This document shows positions 32,007 to 40,222 of a stretch of 64,000 bases of DNA, piece by piece (position 1 is the stretch's first letter; the number at the start of each line of letters is the position of its first letter). Where the stretch lies: assembly GCF_008642275.1 (NCBI RefSeq), contig NZ_CP029189.1, forward strand, positions 1,235,001 to 1,299,000. Reading direction: 5' to 3'. The stretch is from Streptomyces venezuelae. Its GTDB lineage: Bacteria > Actinomycetota > Actinomycetes > Streptomycetales > Streptomycetaceae. The position numbers and the translations under genes were made by a program. The notes below the pieces were generated by a model, which saw only the letters and a list, made by a program, of their open reading frames with translations, did no database searches and was not told where the DNA came from.

Positions 32007-33629
32007 GTGGCCCGGCGCCCACTTCCCCGCATCCTCAGCAGCGGCACCACGTCGCTGGCCCGGGGCCGCGACCTCGCTCGCACGGCCGCCGACAGTGCCA
32101 CGGACGTCCTCCATCCGCTCCTCGTCATCGGACGCGGCCTGCGCATCCTGGCCGCGGCCGGGCGGCGCCGGTGGTCACAGACCCCCAAGGACAAGCGTGG
32201 TCCCGCGCTGTTCCTGGGAGCTGCCTGCGTCCTGGTGGTCGCACTCGTCCCGTGGGGCCCCCTCCTCGCCATGATCACCCTCATGGCGGTGGCGGCCTGG
32301 CACGGACGCGACCGCACCCCGGCGAAGACCGGACCCAGCGATGCCGAGACCGAACGGCTCGGCTCCCTCTACGAGGCCCTCGTGCCGTACTTCTCCATCC
32401 CGGAGGACCCGAGTCCGCTCTTCGCCCACGGCGGAAACTGGGACAAGGCCTTCAGCGGCTACGAGTTCGACGAGGCGGGCCGCATCACCCGGCTCCACAT
32501 CCGCTACCCGGCCTACTTCACCGACGGCGAGGCCACCTCGCGGGCCCGGATCGAGACACTGCTGCACGCCAAGTCCGGGCGCGGACGGGAGTATCTCTTC
32601 GACTGGGACGAGGAGGGCAACCAGCTCGACCTGAAGGTGCTGGCGGCGCTGCCGACGGGCATCGCCGCCCAGCCGTTCGTCACCTCCCCCGGCGAGACCG
32701 TGCTCGGCTTCACCGACGCCGGCGGGGTGCAGCGCACCCTGCCCGTCCTGGAGGGCGACGAGCCCCGGGAAGTGCCGCCGGTGATCTGGCGCACCGGGCC
32801 CCGCTCCGGCGAGCCCCACCTGCTCGCCGTCGGCCAGCCCGGCAGCGGCACCTCCACCCTGCTGCGCTCCGTCGCCCTGCAGGCCCTGCGGCACGGGGGC
32901 GACGTACTGGTCGTCGACGGCGGCGGCAGCGGCAGCGGCGAGTACTCCTGCCTGTCCGGCCGGGCCGGCGTCCTCGCCGTGGAGTGCGGGCCGACCGGCG
33001 CGCAGGCCACGCTGGAATGGGCCGCGCAGGAGACCGAACGGCGGCTCATCGCCACCCACCGGGCCCGGGAGGCCGCGAGGCCCGCGCCCGAGGACACCCG
33101 GCGGCCCCTGTGGATCCTGCTGGACCAGCCCAGCGTGCTGGCCCACCTCTCGGTCGCCGAGGGCGGCCCCGACCCGCTGGCCCAGCTGCAGGTGCCCCTG
33201 CGGCACGGACGGCCCGCGCACGTCACCGTGGTGGTCGCCGAGCAGTTCGGGCACCTGGAACTGCTGCACGACGCCGTCTGGCAGCACACCCGCGCCCGCG
33301 TCGTGCTCGGGCCCGCCACCGTCCAGCAGGTCGCCGACGTCCTGGGGCTGCCGCCGCACACCACCCCGACGGCCCAGGTGCCGCCGGGGCGCGGCTACGC
33401 CCGGCTCGGCACCGGGCCCGTCCACCGGCTCCAGGTGCCCGCCACCCCGGACCCGTACGACGAGGCCACGCACCCCGCGTACCGCCAGGCCGTGCTGGAA
33501 CTGCTGCCGGAGCGACAGCCGGGCCCGGGCGGCGGCCGCGGCGGCCTCACCCTCGCCAAGCCGCTACAGGCGCAGGGCGCGGCCCTCGACGCACCGGAGT
33601 TCCCGGAGGTCCGGGCCGAGACGCCGTAG
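32007..33629 (+). CDS. sffA: SpoIIIE/FtsK-like septal protein SffA
   Basis: 540 aa. A membrane segment (GPALFLGAACVLVVALVPWG, PLLAMITLMAVAAW, about residues 70-105) anchors a C-terminal FtsK-like ATPase fold (about 220-500). The nucleotide-binding loop reads GQPGSGTSTLL: T282 stands where the Walker A lysine should be, and VLVVDGGGSGSGEYS follows where FtsK has its next conserved strand. The protein also lacks a gamma domain. In S. coelicolor SffA is targeted to sporulation septa by SmeA and affects chromosome segregation. GTG start with AGGAG upstream. Same operon as smeA. Confidence 0.9.
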   Translation: MARRPLPRILSSGTTSLARGRDLARTAADSATDVLHPLLVIGRGLRILAAAGRRRWSQTPKDKRGPALFLGAACVLVVALVPWGPLLAMITLMAVAAWHGRDRTPAKTGPSDAETERLGSLYEALVPYFSIPEDPSPLFAHGGNWDKAFSGYEFDEAGRITRLHIRYPAYFTDGEATSRARIETLLHAKSGRGREYLFDWDEEGNQLDLKVLAALPTGIAAQPFVTSPGETVLGFTDAGGVQRTLPVLEGDEPREVPPVIWRTGPRSGEPHLLAVGQPGSGTSTLLRSVALQALRHGGDVLVVDGGGSGSGEYSCLSGRAGVLAVECGPTGAQATLEWAAQETERRLIATHRAREAARPAPEDTRRPLWILLDQPSVLAHLSVAEGGPDPLAQLQVPLRHGRPAHVTVVVAEQFGHLELLHDAVWQHTRARVVLGPATVQQVADVLGLPPHTTPTAQVPPGRGYARLGTGPVHRLQVPATPDPYDEATHPAYRQAVLELLPERQPGPGGGRGGLTLAKPLQAQGAALDAPEFPEVRAETP

Positions 33630-33680
33630 CCTCACAGGCCGGGCCGGGCCGGGCCGGGGATCCGGCGCCGAAGCGGGCTG

Positions 33681-35183
33681 CTAGGCCACGAACGTGCGCG
33701 GCGGCTCCGCCCCGCTGCCGCCCGCGCCCGTGCCGACCAGCCGGGCCGCCGCCGCCAGCCGGGAGGCCGCCTCCTCGGCCACCGGCCCGCCGACGGTGAA
33801 CGGCAGCCGCACGTACCCCTCGAAGGCCCCGTCCACGCCGAACCTCGGCCCCGAGGGGACCCGTACGCCGACCCGCTCCCCCACCTCGGCCAGCCGCGAG
33901 CCGGAGAGCCCGCCCGCGCGGGCCCACAAGGTCAGCCCGCCCTGCGGCACCTCGAACTCCCAGTCCGGCAGCTCCCGGCGGACCGCCGCGACCAGCGCGT
34001 CACGGTTCTCCCGGGCCTGCTCGCGGCGGATCCCGACGGCCTCCTGCCAGCCCCCGGAGCGCATCAGCCAGTTCACCGCGAGCTGCTCCAGCACGGGCGT
34101 GCCCAGGTCCGCGTAGGCACGGGCGGCCACCAGGCTGCGGATCACGTCGGGGGCCGCGCGGACCCAGCCGATCCGCATGCCCGCCCAGAACGCCTTGCTG
34201 GCGGAGCCGACCGTGACGACCGTGCTGCCGGCCGGGTCGAAGGAGCAGACCGGCCGGGGCATCTCCAGCTCCGGGTCCAGCTGGAGCTCCACCATCGTCT
34301 CGTCGGCGACGAGGACCGTGCCGGCCGAACGGGCGGCCTCCACCATCGCGCGGCGCTGCTCGTCGGAGGCCAGGGCCCCGGTCGGGTTGTGGAAGTCGGC
34401 GACCACGTACGCGAGGCGGGGGGCCGAATCGCGCAGCACCTGGCGCCACACGTCCATGTCCCAGCCGCCGAGGCCGCCGGCCATGGCGACGGGCACGAGG
34501 CGGGCCCCGGCGGCGCGCATCAGCTGGAGGATGTTGGCGTAGGAGGGGGACTCGACGGCGATCCGCTCCCCGCGCCCGGCGAAGAGACTGCAGATGGCGT
34601 CGATGGCGCCCATCGCCCCGGTGGTGACCATGATCTGCTCGGGCATGGTCGGAATGCCCTGCTCGGTGTAGCGGTCGGCGAGCATCCCGCGCAGCGCGGG
34701 CAGGCCCGCCGGGTAGTCCCCGTGGGTGTGCGCGTACGGCGGCAGCTCCTCCAGGGCGCCCTGGACGGCCTTGGTCAGCCACGGTTCGGGGGCCGGGAGC
34801 GCGGCGCAGCCGAGGTCGATCATCGAGCCGAGGGACTCGGGCGGCAGCGGTTCGAGGCCCCGGGCGGGCAGGGGGTTCCCGGCGGGGACGGAGGTCCAGC
34901 TGCCGGCGCCGCGGCGGGACTCCAGGAACCCCTCGCCCCGCAGGGCCTCGTAGGCGGCGGCGACGGTGGTGCGGCTGAGGGAGAGGGCGACGGCCAGTTC
35001 GCGCTCGGCGGGCAGCCGGGCGGCGACGGGGACGCGGCCCTCCAGGACGAGCAGGCGGATGCCGTCGGCGAGGGTCCGGTAGGCGGGCGGCTTGCGCGCC
35101 CCGGGGACGCTGGGCCGCTCCTGCTGGGAGGTGATGAGGCGGGCGAGCTGTGCGGCACCGACCGCCGAGGTCCATTCGGCCAT
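33681..35183 (-). CDS. MocR/PdxR-type GntR regulator with aminotransferase domain
   Basis: 500 aa. The N-terminal GntR winged helix covers about residues 35-105 (YRTLADGIRLLVLEGRVPVA, LPAERELAVALSLSRTTVAAAYEALR). The rest is a fold-type I aminotransferase domain with the PLP lysine K330 in GSASKAFWAGMRIGW and the DFHNPTGA motif. MocR proteins sense PLP or amino-group compounds; the target gene is usually divergent, here the GDPD gene. ATG start; longer upstream frames are open but lack a ribosome site. The S. coelicolor counterpart is SCO1417 as I recall. Confidence 0.92.
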   Translation of the reverse strand: MAEWTSAVGAAQLARLITSQQERPSVPGARKPPAYRTLADGIRLLVLEGRVPVAARLPAERELAVALSLSRTTVAAAYEALRGEGFLESRRGAGSWTSVPAGNPLPARGLEPLPPESLGSMIDLGCAALPAPEPWLTKAVQGALEELPPYAHTHGDYPAGLPALRGMLADRYTEQGIPTMPEQIMVTTGAMGAIDAICSLFAGRGERIAVESPSYANILQLMRAAGARLVPVAMAGGLGGWDMDVWRQVLRDSAPRLAYVVADFHNPTGALASDEQRRAMVEAARSAGTVLVADETMVELQLDPELEMPRPVCSFDPAGSTVVTVGSASKAFWAGMRIGWVRAAPDVIRSLVAARAYADLGTPVLEQLAVNWLMRSGGWQEAVGIRREQARENRDALVAAVRRELPDWEFEVPQGGLTLWARAGGLSGSRLAEVGERVGVRVPSGPRFGVDGAFEGYVRLPFTVGGPVAEEAASRLAAAARLVGTGAGGSGAEPPRTFVA

Positions 35184-35275
35184 GCTGTCCGGTCCACCTT
35201 CGTCGAATTGGCCTCGCCCGGCCCGGGCGCGGCCGGTATTGGATCTGCTTCCGCCCCCACACCCTGTCATGCCGC

Positions 35276-35294
35276 GGTCCACTCGGACCAGTGG
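35276..35294. promoter_or_regulatory. Dyad in the MocR-GDPD divergent region, possible operator
   Basis: GGTCCACTCGGACCAGTGG contains two overlapping dyads: GGTCC-N4-GGACC (35276-35289) and CCACT-N6-AGTGG (35279-35294). It lies midway between the divergent starts. MocR proteins often bind direct repeats, so this assignment is weak. Confidence 0.3.
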
Positions 35295-35408
35295 CAGGGG
35301 CACCCGAACGCCCGCCGGCGGGGTCCGCACGGCTGCGGCGGCACGCCGTTCACCACGCAGCCACCGGGCCGCACCCTCCCCACGGGTAACAGGAGGCATA
35401 CTGCCGCC

Positions 35409-36179
35409 GTGACGCACGTACGCCTTCGCCATCCGTATCTGGACCACCCGGCTCCGATCCCCTTCGCGCACCGGGGCGGTGCCGCGGACGGGCTGGAGAA
35501 CACCGCCGCCGCCTTCCGCCGGGCCGCCGAAGCGGGCTACCGGTACTTCGAGACCGACGTGCACGCCACGGTGGACGGGAAACTCGTGGCCTTCCACGAC
35601 TCCACGCTGGACCGGGTCACCGACGGCCAGGGGCGGATCGCCGAGCTGCCGTGGAAGCGGATCCGTGAGGCCCGGGTGGGGGGCACCGAACCGCTGCCGC
35701 TCTTCGAGGAGCTGCTGGAGGAGTTCCCGGACGCCCGCTGGAACATCGACATCAAGGCCGAGTCGGCCCTGCACCCGCTGGTCAACCTGATCGCCCGGGC
35801 CGGGATCTGGGACCGGGTGTGCGTGAGCTCCTTCTCAGAGAGCCGGGTGGCCCGCGCCCAGAAGATCGCCGGGCCCCGGCTGGCGACCTCCTACGGCGTG
35901 CGCGGGGTGGTCGGCCTGCGGCTGCGCTCGTACGCGATTCCCGCGGCGCTGCGTGTGGGTGCGGTGGCCGCGCAGGTTCCGGAGACCCAGGCCGGCATCC
36001 GTGTGGTCGACCGCCGGTTCGTACGGACCGCGCACGAGCGGGGACTCCAGGTGCACGTCTGGACCGTGAACGAACCGGAACGAATGGAGGCTCTCCTCGA
36101 CCTGGGTGTCGATGGCATCATGACCGACCGGATCGACATCTTGCGCACGGTGCTGGACCGGCGCGGGGCCTGGGCCTGA
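35409..36179 (+). CDS. Glycerophosphodiester phosphodiesterase family protein
   Basis: 256-aa TIM-barrel GDPD that hydrolyses glycerophosphodiesters to glycerol-3-phosphate and an alcohol. Active-site pattern: H21 in FAHRGG, E48 and D50 in FETDVHAT, H63 in AFHDSTLDRV, with WNIDIKAES, VHVWTVNEPE and VDGIMTDRID further on. No signal peptide, so cytosolic. GTG start, with AGGAGG at a rather long spacing of about 12 bases. Followed after 67 bases by an MFS transporter gene on the same strand, probably co-transcribed. Confidence 0.92.
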   Translation: MTHVRLRHPYLDHPAPIPFAHRGGAADGLENTAAAFRRAAEAGYRYFETDVHATVDGKLVAFHDSTLDRVTDGQGRIAELPWKRIREARVGGTEPLPLFEELLEEFPDARWNIDIKAESALHPLVNLIARAGIWDRVCVSSFSESRVARAQKIAGPRLATSYGVRGVVGLRLRSYAIPAALRVGAVAAQVPETQAGIRVVDRRFVRTAHERGLQVHVWTVNEPERMEALLDLGVDGIMTDRIDILRTVLDRRGAWA

Positions 36180-36246
36180 CTCGCCCTTCGCCCCCTGCCC
36201 GGGCCGGAATGCCGTTGCGGCACGGGACCAGCGAGGGGGACACCGC

Positions 36247-37647
36247 ATGAGTGCGGAAGAGAGCAGCAGGACCGAAGAAGCGGAACCCGGGGCGGACGAC
36301 GGCAGAGCCACGGCCGTCGCGGCCGCGTCGGCCGCCGAGCGCAAGCGCGAGCAGCGGGGCTGGTACTTCTACGACTTCGCCGTCTCGGTCTACTCGGCGA
36401 GCGTGCTGACCGTGTTCCTCGGGCCCTACCTGACCGCGGTGGCCAAGTCCGCCGCCGACGCCGAGGGCTTCGTCCACCCGCTGGGCGTCCCGGTGCGCGC
36501 CGGGTCCTTCTTCGCCTACTCCGTCTCGGCCTCGGTGATCCTGGCCGTCCTGCTGATGCCGCTGGTGGGGGCGGTCGCGGACCGGACCGGGCGCAAGAAG
36601 CCGATGCTGGCGGCGGCCGCGTACACGGGTGCCGCGGCGACCGCCGGAATGTTCTTCCTCGGCGGTGAGCGCTATCTGCTGGGCGGCCTGCTGCTCGTCG
36701 TGGCGAACGCCTCCCTGTCGGTCTCGATGGTGCTCTACAACGCCTACCTGCCACAGATCTCCACCCCCGACGAGCGGGACACCGTCTCCTCGCGGGGCTG
36801 GGCCTTCGGCTACACGGCCGGCTCGGTGATGCTGGTGGTGAACCTGGTGCTCTACATGGGGCACGAATCGTTCGGCCTCTCCGAGGGCATGGCGATCCGG
36901 ATCTGCCTGGCCTCCGCGGGTCTGTGGTGGGGAGCCTTCGCGCTGATCCCGCTGCGCCGGCTGCGGGACCGGGCCGTGGTGCGCGAGCCGGGGGCGGCTC
37001 CGGCCGTCAGCGGCTGGAAGCAGCTCGTCGCCACCTTGAAGGACATGCGGCGCTACCCGCTGACCCTGTCGTTCCTGCTGGCGTACCTGATCTACAACGA
37101 CGGCGTGCAGACCGTGATCTCCCAGGCGTCGATCTACGGCTCGGAGGAGCTGAAGCTGGAGCAGTCCACCCTGATCGGGGCGGTGCTGTTGGTGCAGGTC
37201 CTCGCGGTGGCGGGCGCCCTGGGCATGGGCCGTCTCGCCCGGATCTACGGAGCCAAGCGGACGATCCTGGGCTCGCTGGCCGCGTGGGCGGTGACGCTGG
37301 CGGCCGGATACTTCCTGCCGGCCCGGACCCCGGTGTGGTTCTTCGCGCTGGCCGCGATGATCGGGCTGGTGCTGGGAGGCAGCCAGGCCTTGTCGCGCTC
37401 GCTGTTCTCGCACCTGGTTCCGGCGGGCAAGGAGGCCGAGTACTTCTCGGCGTACGAGATGAGCGACCGGGGGCTGAGCTGGGTGGGGCCGCTGGTGTTC
37501 GGCCTGACGTACCAGCTCACGGGCAGCTACCGGGACGCGATCATCTCGCTGGTGGTCTTCTTCGCACTGGGATTCGTGCTCCTGGCGCGAGTGCCGGTGC
37601 GGCGCGCGGTGGAAGCGGCAGGCAATCCTGTACCGGAGCGGATCTGA
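36247..37647 (+). CDS. MFS transporter, UMF1 (Atg22-like) family
   Basis: 466 aa with about twelve hydrophobic helices, for example SASVLTVFLGPYLTAVAKSA, FAYSVSASVILAVLLMPLVG and VLGGSQALSRSLFSHLVPAG. The opening WYFYDFAVSVYSASVLTVF and the Q-x-LSRSLFSHLVP motif near the C-terminus identify the UMF1 group, whose substrates in bacteria are mostly unknown; yeast Atg22 exports amino acids from the vacuole. The first 38 residues are a charged cytosolic tail. GAGGGGG precedes the ATG. Confidence 0.92.
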   Translation: MSAEESSRTEEAEPGADDGRATAVAAASAAERKREQRGWYFYDFAVSVYSASVLTVFLGPYLTAVAKSAADAEGFVHPLGVPVRAGSFFAYSVSASVILAVLLMPLVGAVADRTGRKKPMLAAAAYTGAAATAGMFFLGGERYLLGGLLLVVANASLSVSMVLYNAYLPQISTPDERDTVSSRGWAFGYTAGSVMLVVNLVLYMGHESFGLSEGMAIRICLASAGLWWGAFALIPLRRLRDRAVVREPGAAPAVSGWKQLVATLKDMRRYPLTLSFLLAYLIYNDGVQTVISQASIYGSEELKLEQSTLIGAVLLVQVLAVAGALGMGRLARIYGAKRTILGSLAAWAVTLAAGYFLPARTPVWFFALAAMIGLVLGGSQALSRSLFSHLVPAGKEAEYFSAYEMSDRGLSWVGPLVFGLTYQLTGSYRDAIISLVVFFALGFVLLARVPVRRAVEAAGNPVPERI

Positions 37648-37873
37648 GCGTGGGTACGCGCGTGCGCTCCGACCGGATCCACGAACGAATTCCGAACGAA
37701 TTTAGACGTTGAAGCAAAGGGCCGGTAGTGTACGCCTTTGGCCTGCCAGGCGGACCGTTACTGCGCGCTCAAAATGCGTGGACGTTGGGTGACATCTGCT
37801 GCCAGATGTGACAAAACGGGCACTGGTGGGTACAACAAGGGGCGGCACGACGGGCGACGCACGACCCGGAGCG

Positions 37874-37899
37874 GGAATCTATACCGCCGACCGGACGTT
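37874..37899 (+). promoter_or_regulatory. SigR-type promoter of rbpA
   Basis: GGAAT (37874-37878, within GCGGGAATC), then exactly 18 bases, then GTT (37897-37899). This is the SigR consensus GGAAT-N18-GTT of the Streptomyces thiol-oxidative-stress regulon, and rbpA is a known SigR target. The start codon is about 55 bases further on. The rest of the 313-bp gap after the MFS gene contains no gene. Confidence 0.85.
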
Positions 37900-37960
37900 G
37901 ACCGGATGACGACGACAGCGACACCTGTCCTGTGGGCGACAAGCCCGGGAGGCACGATTC

Positions 37961-38335
37961 ATGAGTGAGCGAGCTCTCCGCGGTACGCGCCTCGTGGTTA
38001 CCAGCTACGAGACGGACCGCGGCATCGATCTGGCCCCGCGCCAGGCGGTGGAGTACGCATGCCAGAACGGACATCGATTTGAGATGCCGTTCTCGGTTGA
38101 GGCAGAAATTCCGCCGGAGTGGGAGTGCAAGGCGTGCGGCGCCATGGCACTCCTGGTGGACGGGGATGGGCCCGAAGAGAAGAAGGGCAAGCCCGCGCGA
38201 ACGCACTGGGACATGCTCATGGAGCGACGCACCCGCGAGGAGCTGGAGGAAGTGCTGGCCGAAAGGCTCGCGGTCCTGCGTTCCGGCGCCATGAACATTG
38301 CCGTGCATCCGCGGGACAGCCGCAAGTCCGCCTGA
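37961..38335 (+). CDS. rbpA: RNA polymerase-binding protein RbpA
   Basis: 124-aa actinobacterial RNA polymerase accessory protein that contacts the beta subunit and the principal sigma factor and stabilises promoter open complexes. Visible parts: N-terminal tail RGTRLVVTSYETDRG, a zinc-binding core with C34, H38, C56 and C59 (CQNGHRFE, WECKACG), then the sigma-interaction domain KPARTHWDMLMERRTREELE. GGGAGG precedes the ATG. It has its own SigR-type promoter and a strong terminator, so it is probably transcribed alone. Confidence 0.97.
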   Translation: MSERALRGTRLVVTSYETDRGIDLAPRQAVEYACQNGHRFEMPFSVEAEIPPEWECKACGAMALLVDGDGPEEKKGKPARTHWDMLMERRTREELEEVLAERLAVLRSGAMNIAVHPRDSRKSA

Positions 38336-38352
38336 CAGCCGGACGGATACAC

Positions 38353-38402
38353 AAGCCGAGGGGCCCCGCCACACACTGTGTGGCGGGGCCCCTCGGCTTT
38401 TA
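38353..38402. terminator. Strong bidirectional terminator, rbpA / fxsA
   Basis: AAGCCGAGGGGCCCCGCCAC (from 38353) pairs with GTGGCGGGGCCCCTCGGCTT (to 38399), with ACACA/TGTGT closing the top, followed by TTTT on the plus strand and preceded by A's for the minus strand. One of the clearest terminators in the window. Confidence 0.95.
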
Positions 38403-38443
38403 GGCTTTTCGGCTCGTGCGGTGCGGCTACCGGGTCATGCGGC

Positions 38444-39016
38444 CTACGGGGTCAGCGGCGGGCGGTACGCGGCATCCGGACCGTCCGGCCGCGCCGGGCT
38501 GTCCTCGCGGACGACCTCGCCCTGGACGACCTTGCCGTCGGGGTAGTGGATGCGGGCCTGCTGGAAGGCGTCACCGAAGCTGCCGGCGGGGGCCGAGGCC
38601 ATCTTCCGCTCGATCGAACGTGTCGCCCTGCGGCCGATCCAGGCCCGAACGGGCGGCAGCAGCAGGACCAGACCCGCCACGTCGGAGATCAGGCCGGGCA
38701 GCATCAGGAGCAGGCCCGCCAGCATCGTGAGGCCGTTGCCCTGGCCGGGCTGCTGCGGCGTGGGCTGCTGTCCCTGCTGGGCCTGCTGGAAGGTGCTCGC
38801 CAGGTTCCTGAAGGCACGCCGGCCGGCCCGCTTGATGACCACCGCGCCCAGGACGATGCCGCCCGCGAGCAGCGCGGCCACGGCGAGCCCGCCGGCCACG
38901 TCCGCGACCACGGTGAGCAGCCAGATCTCCAGGATCAGCCAGGCGGCGATGGCCAGGGGCAGGAACGTGCGGGCGGGCGAGCGCCGCCGGGGCGCCGTGG
39001 AAATGCCGGTCGTCAT
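38444..39016 (-). CDS. fxsA: FxsA family membrane protein
   Basis: 190-aa member of the FxsA family (cytoplasmic membrane, phage-exclusion suppressor in E. coli, function in actinobacteria unknown). Hydrophobic helices: TFLPLAIAAWLILEIWLLTV, LAVAALLAGGIVLGAVVI and LTMLAGLLLMLPGLISDVAG, the last with the family MLPGxxSDxxGLxLLLPPVR signature. The C-terminal 60 residues are polar. ATG start. Convergent with rbpA. Confidence 0.92.
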   Translation of the reverse strand: MTTGISTAPRRRSPARTFLPLAIAAWLILEIWLLTVVADVAGGLAVAALLAGGIVLGAVVIKRAGRRAFRNLASTFQQAQQGQQPTPQQPGQGNGLTMLAGLLLMLPGLISDVAGLVLLLPPVRAWIGRRATRSIERKMASAPAGSFGDAFQQARIHYPDGKVVQGEVVREDSPARPDGPDAAYRPPLTP

Positions 39017-39093
39017 ACCACCAGTGTGCCTGGGGGCGCATAAAAGCTGCCTCAGCCGGAGGTACCGGACATCCCCTAAGGGCCGTCCGGACG

Positions 39094-39918
39094 TCAGGCC
39101 CCGCTGCCCGGCTCGGTGCCCCTGCCGCCCTCGCCGCCCTTGCCGCCGCCCTGACCGCCATCCTTGCCCAGCAGCTTGGAGGCCTGCGCCTTGATGCCCC
39201 ACTGGGTGACCCGCCACAGCGCCTCGACCAGGATGTCCTTGCTCATCTTGCTGTCGCCGAACTCACGCTCGACGAACGTGATCGGGACCTCCACCACGCG
39301 GAAGCCCTTCTGCACGGCCCTGCGCGCCAGGTCGACCTGGAAGCAGTAGCCCGCCGAGGCCACCTCGTCCAGCCCCAGCCCCTCCAGGGTCTCCCGGCGG
39401 AAGGCCCGGTAGCCGCCGGTCACGTCCCGCATCGGGAGGTTCAGCATCAGCCGGGAGTACGTCGAACCGCCGCGCGAGATGAACTCACGGCTCTTCGGCC
39501 AGTTCACCACCCGCCCGCCGGGCACCCAGCGGGAGCCCAGGACCAGGTCCGCGCCGGCCAGCGCCGTCAGCAGCCGGGGCAGCTCCTCGGGCTGGTGGGA
39601 GCCGTCGGCGTCCATCTCGACGATCACCCCGTACCCCTGCTCCAGGGCCCAGACGAAGCCCGCCAGATAGGCGGCCCCCAGCCCCTCCTTGCCCTTGCGG
39701 TGCAGCACGTGGACGTGGTCGTCGCCGGCCGCCAGCTCGTCGGCGAGCTTGCCGGTGCCGTCCGGGCTGTTGTCGTCCGCGACGAGGATGTGGGCCTCGG
39801 GCACGGCCGCGCGCACACGCCCGACGATCAGCCCGATGTTCTCCGCCTCGTTGTAGGTCGGAATGATCACCAAGGCCGTACCGAGCGGTCCGTAGGTCCG
39901 CTGTCCGCCGTCGCTCAC
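39094..39918 (-). CDS. ppm1: Polyprenol monophosphomannose synthase
   Basis: 274-aa GT2 glycosyltransferase that transfers mannose from GDP-mannose to polyprenyl phosphate at the inner face of the membrane, giving the mannose donor for protein O-mannosylation by Pmt. Motifs: IPTYNEAENIG, VADDNSPDGTG (D48, D49), EMDADGSHQPEELP (D103, D105), and GGSTYSRLMLNLPMRDVTGG. The Streptomyces form is soluble, without the acyltransferase domain seen in Mycobacterium Ppm1; a Gly/Lys-rich tail ends it. GTG start behind GGGGACCC. In S. coelicolor Ppm (SCO1423) is needed for phiC31 phage infection. Confidence 0.95.
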   Translation of the reverse strand: MSDGGQRTYGPLGTALVIIPTYNEAENIGLIVGRVRAAVPEAHILVADDNSPDGTGKLADELAAGDDHVHVLHRKGKEGLGAAYLAGFVWALEQGYGVIVEMDADGSHQPEELPRLLTALAGADLVLGSRWVPGGRVVNWPKSREFISRGGSTYSRLMLNLPMRDVTGGYRAFRRETLEGLGLDEVASAGYCFQVDLARRAVQKGFRVVEVPITFVEREFGDSKMSKDILVEALWRVTQWGIKAQASKLLGKDGGQGGGKGGEGGRGTEPGSGA

Positions 39919-40222
39919 TGGGTCCCCTTTTGTGCTGCTGCACGTCCTGTACGTCTGGTCGCAGAGGATGACTTTAGAACAGTGGTCGGGGCCCGCGGTC
40001 CTTCGGGCCGGTCGGACGCCCGCTGGCTGCGGGCCGCCGTGACCGTTGTCTACTGGACCGCGGACCCCGACGTGGGGCCACCCGCCGCCCGGCGAAACCT
40101 TCCCTCGCCCCCGAGGCGCGGGCGCGCTGCACAGACGGAGTCGTCCGGCACGGACTTCCTGAGGTGGACCCGGCCGAACCTATCCGGGTCCGACCGCCCG
40201 TACCGAACCGAGGCCCGTCGGA
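39919..40222. other. Intergenic region upstream of ppm1, no gene seen
   Basis: 304 bases between ppm1 and the amidohydrolase stop, both on the minus strand. TAAAGT on the minus strand (39971-39976) could be a ppm1 -10 but lacks a matching -35. No hairpin, repeat or coding frame is convincing. Confidence 0.5.
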
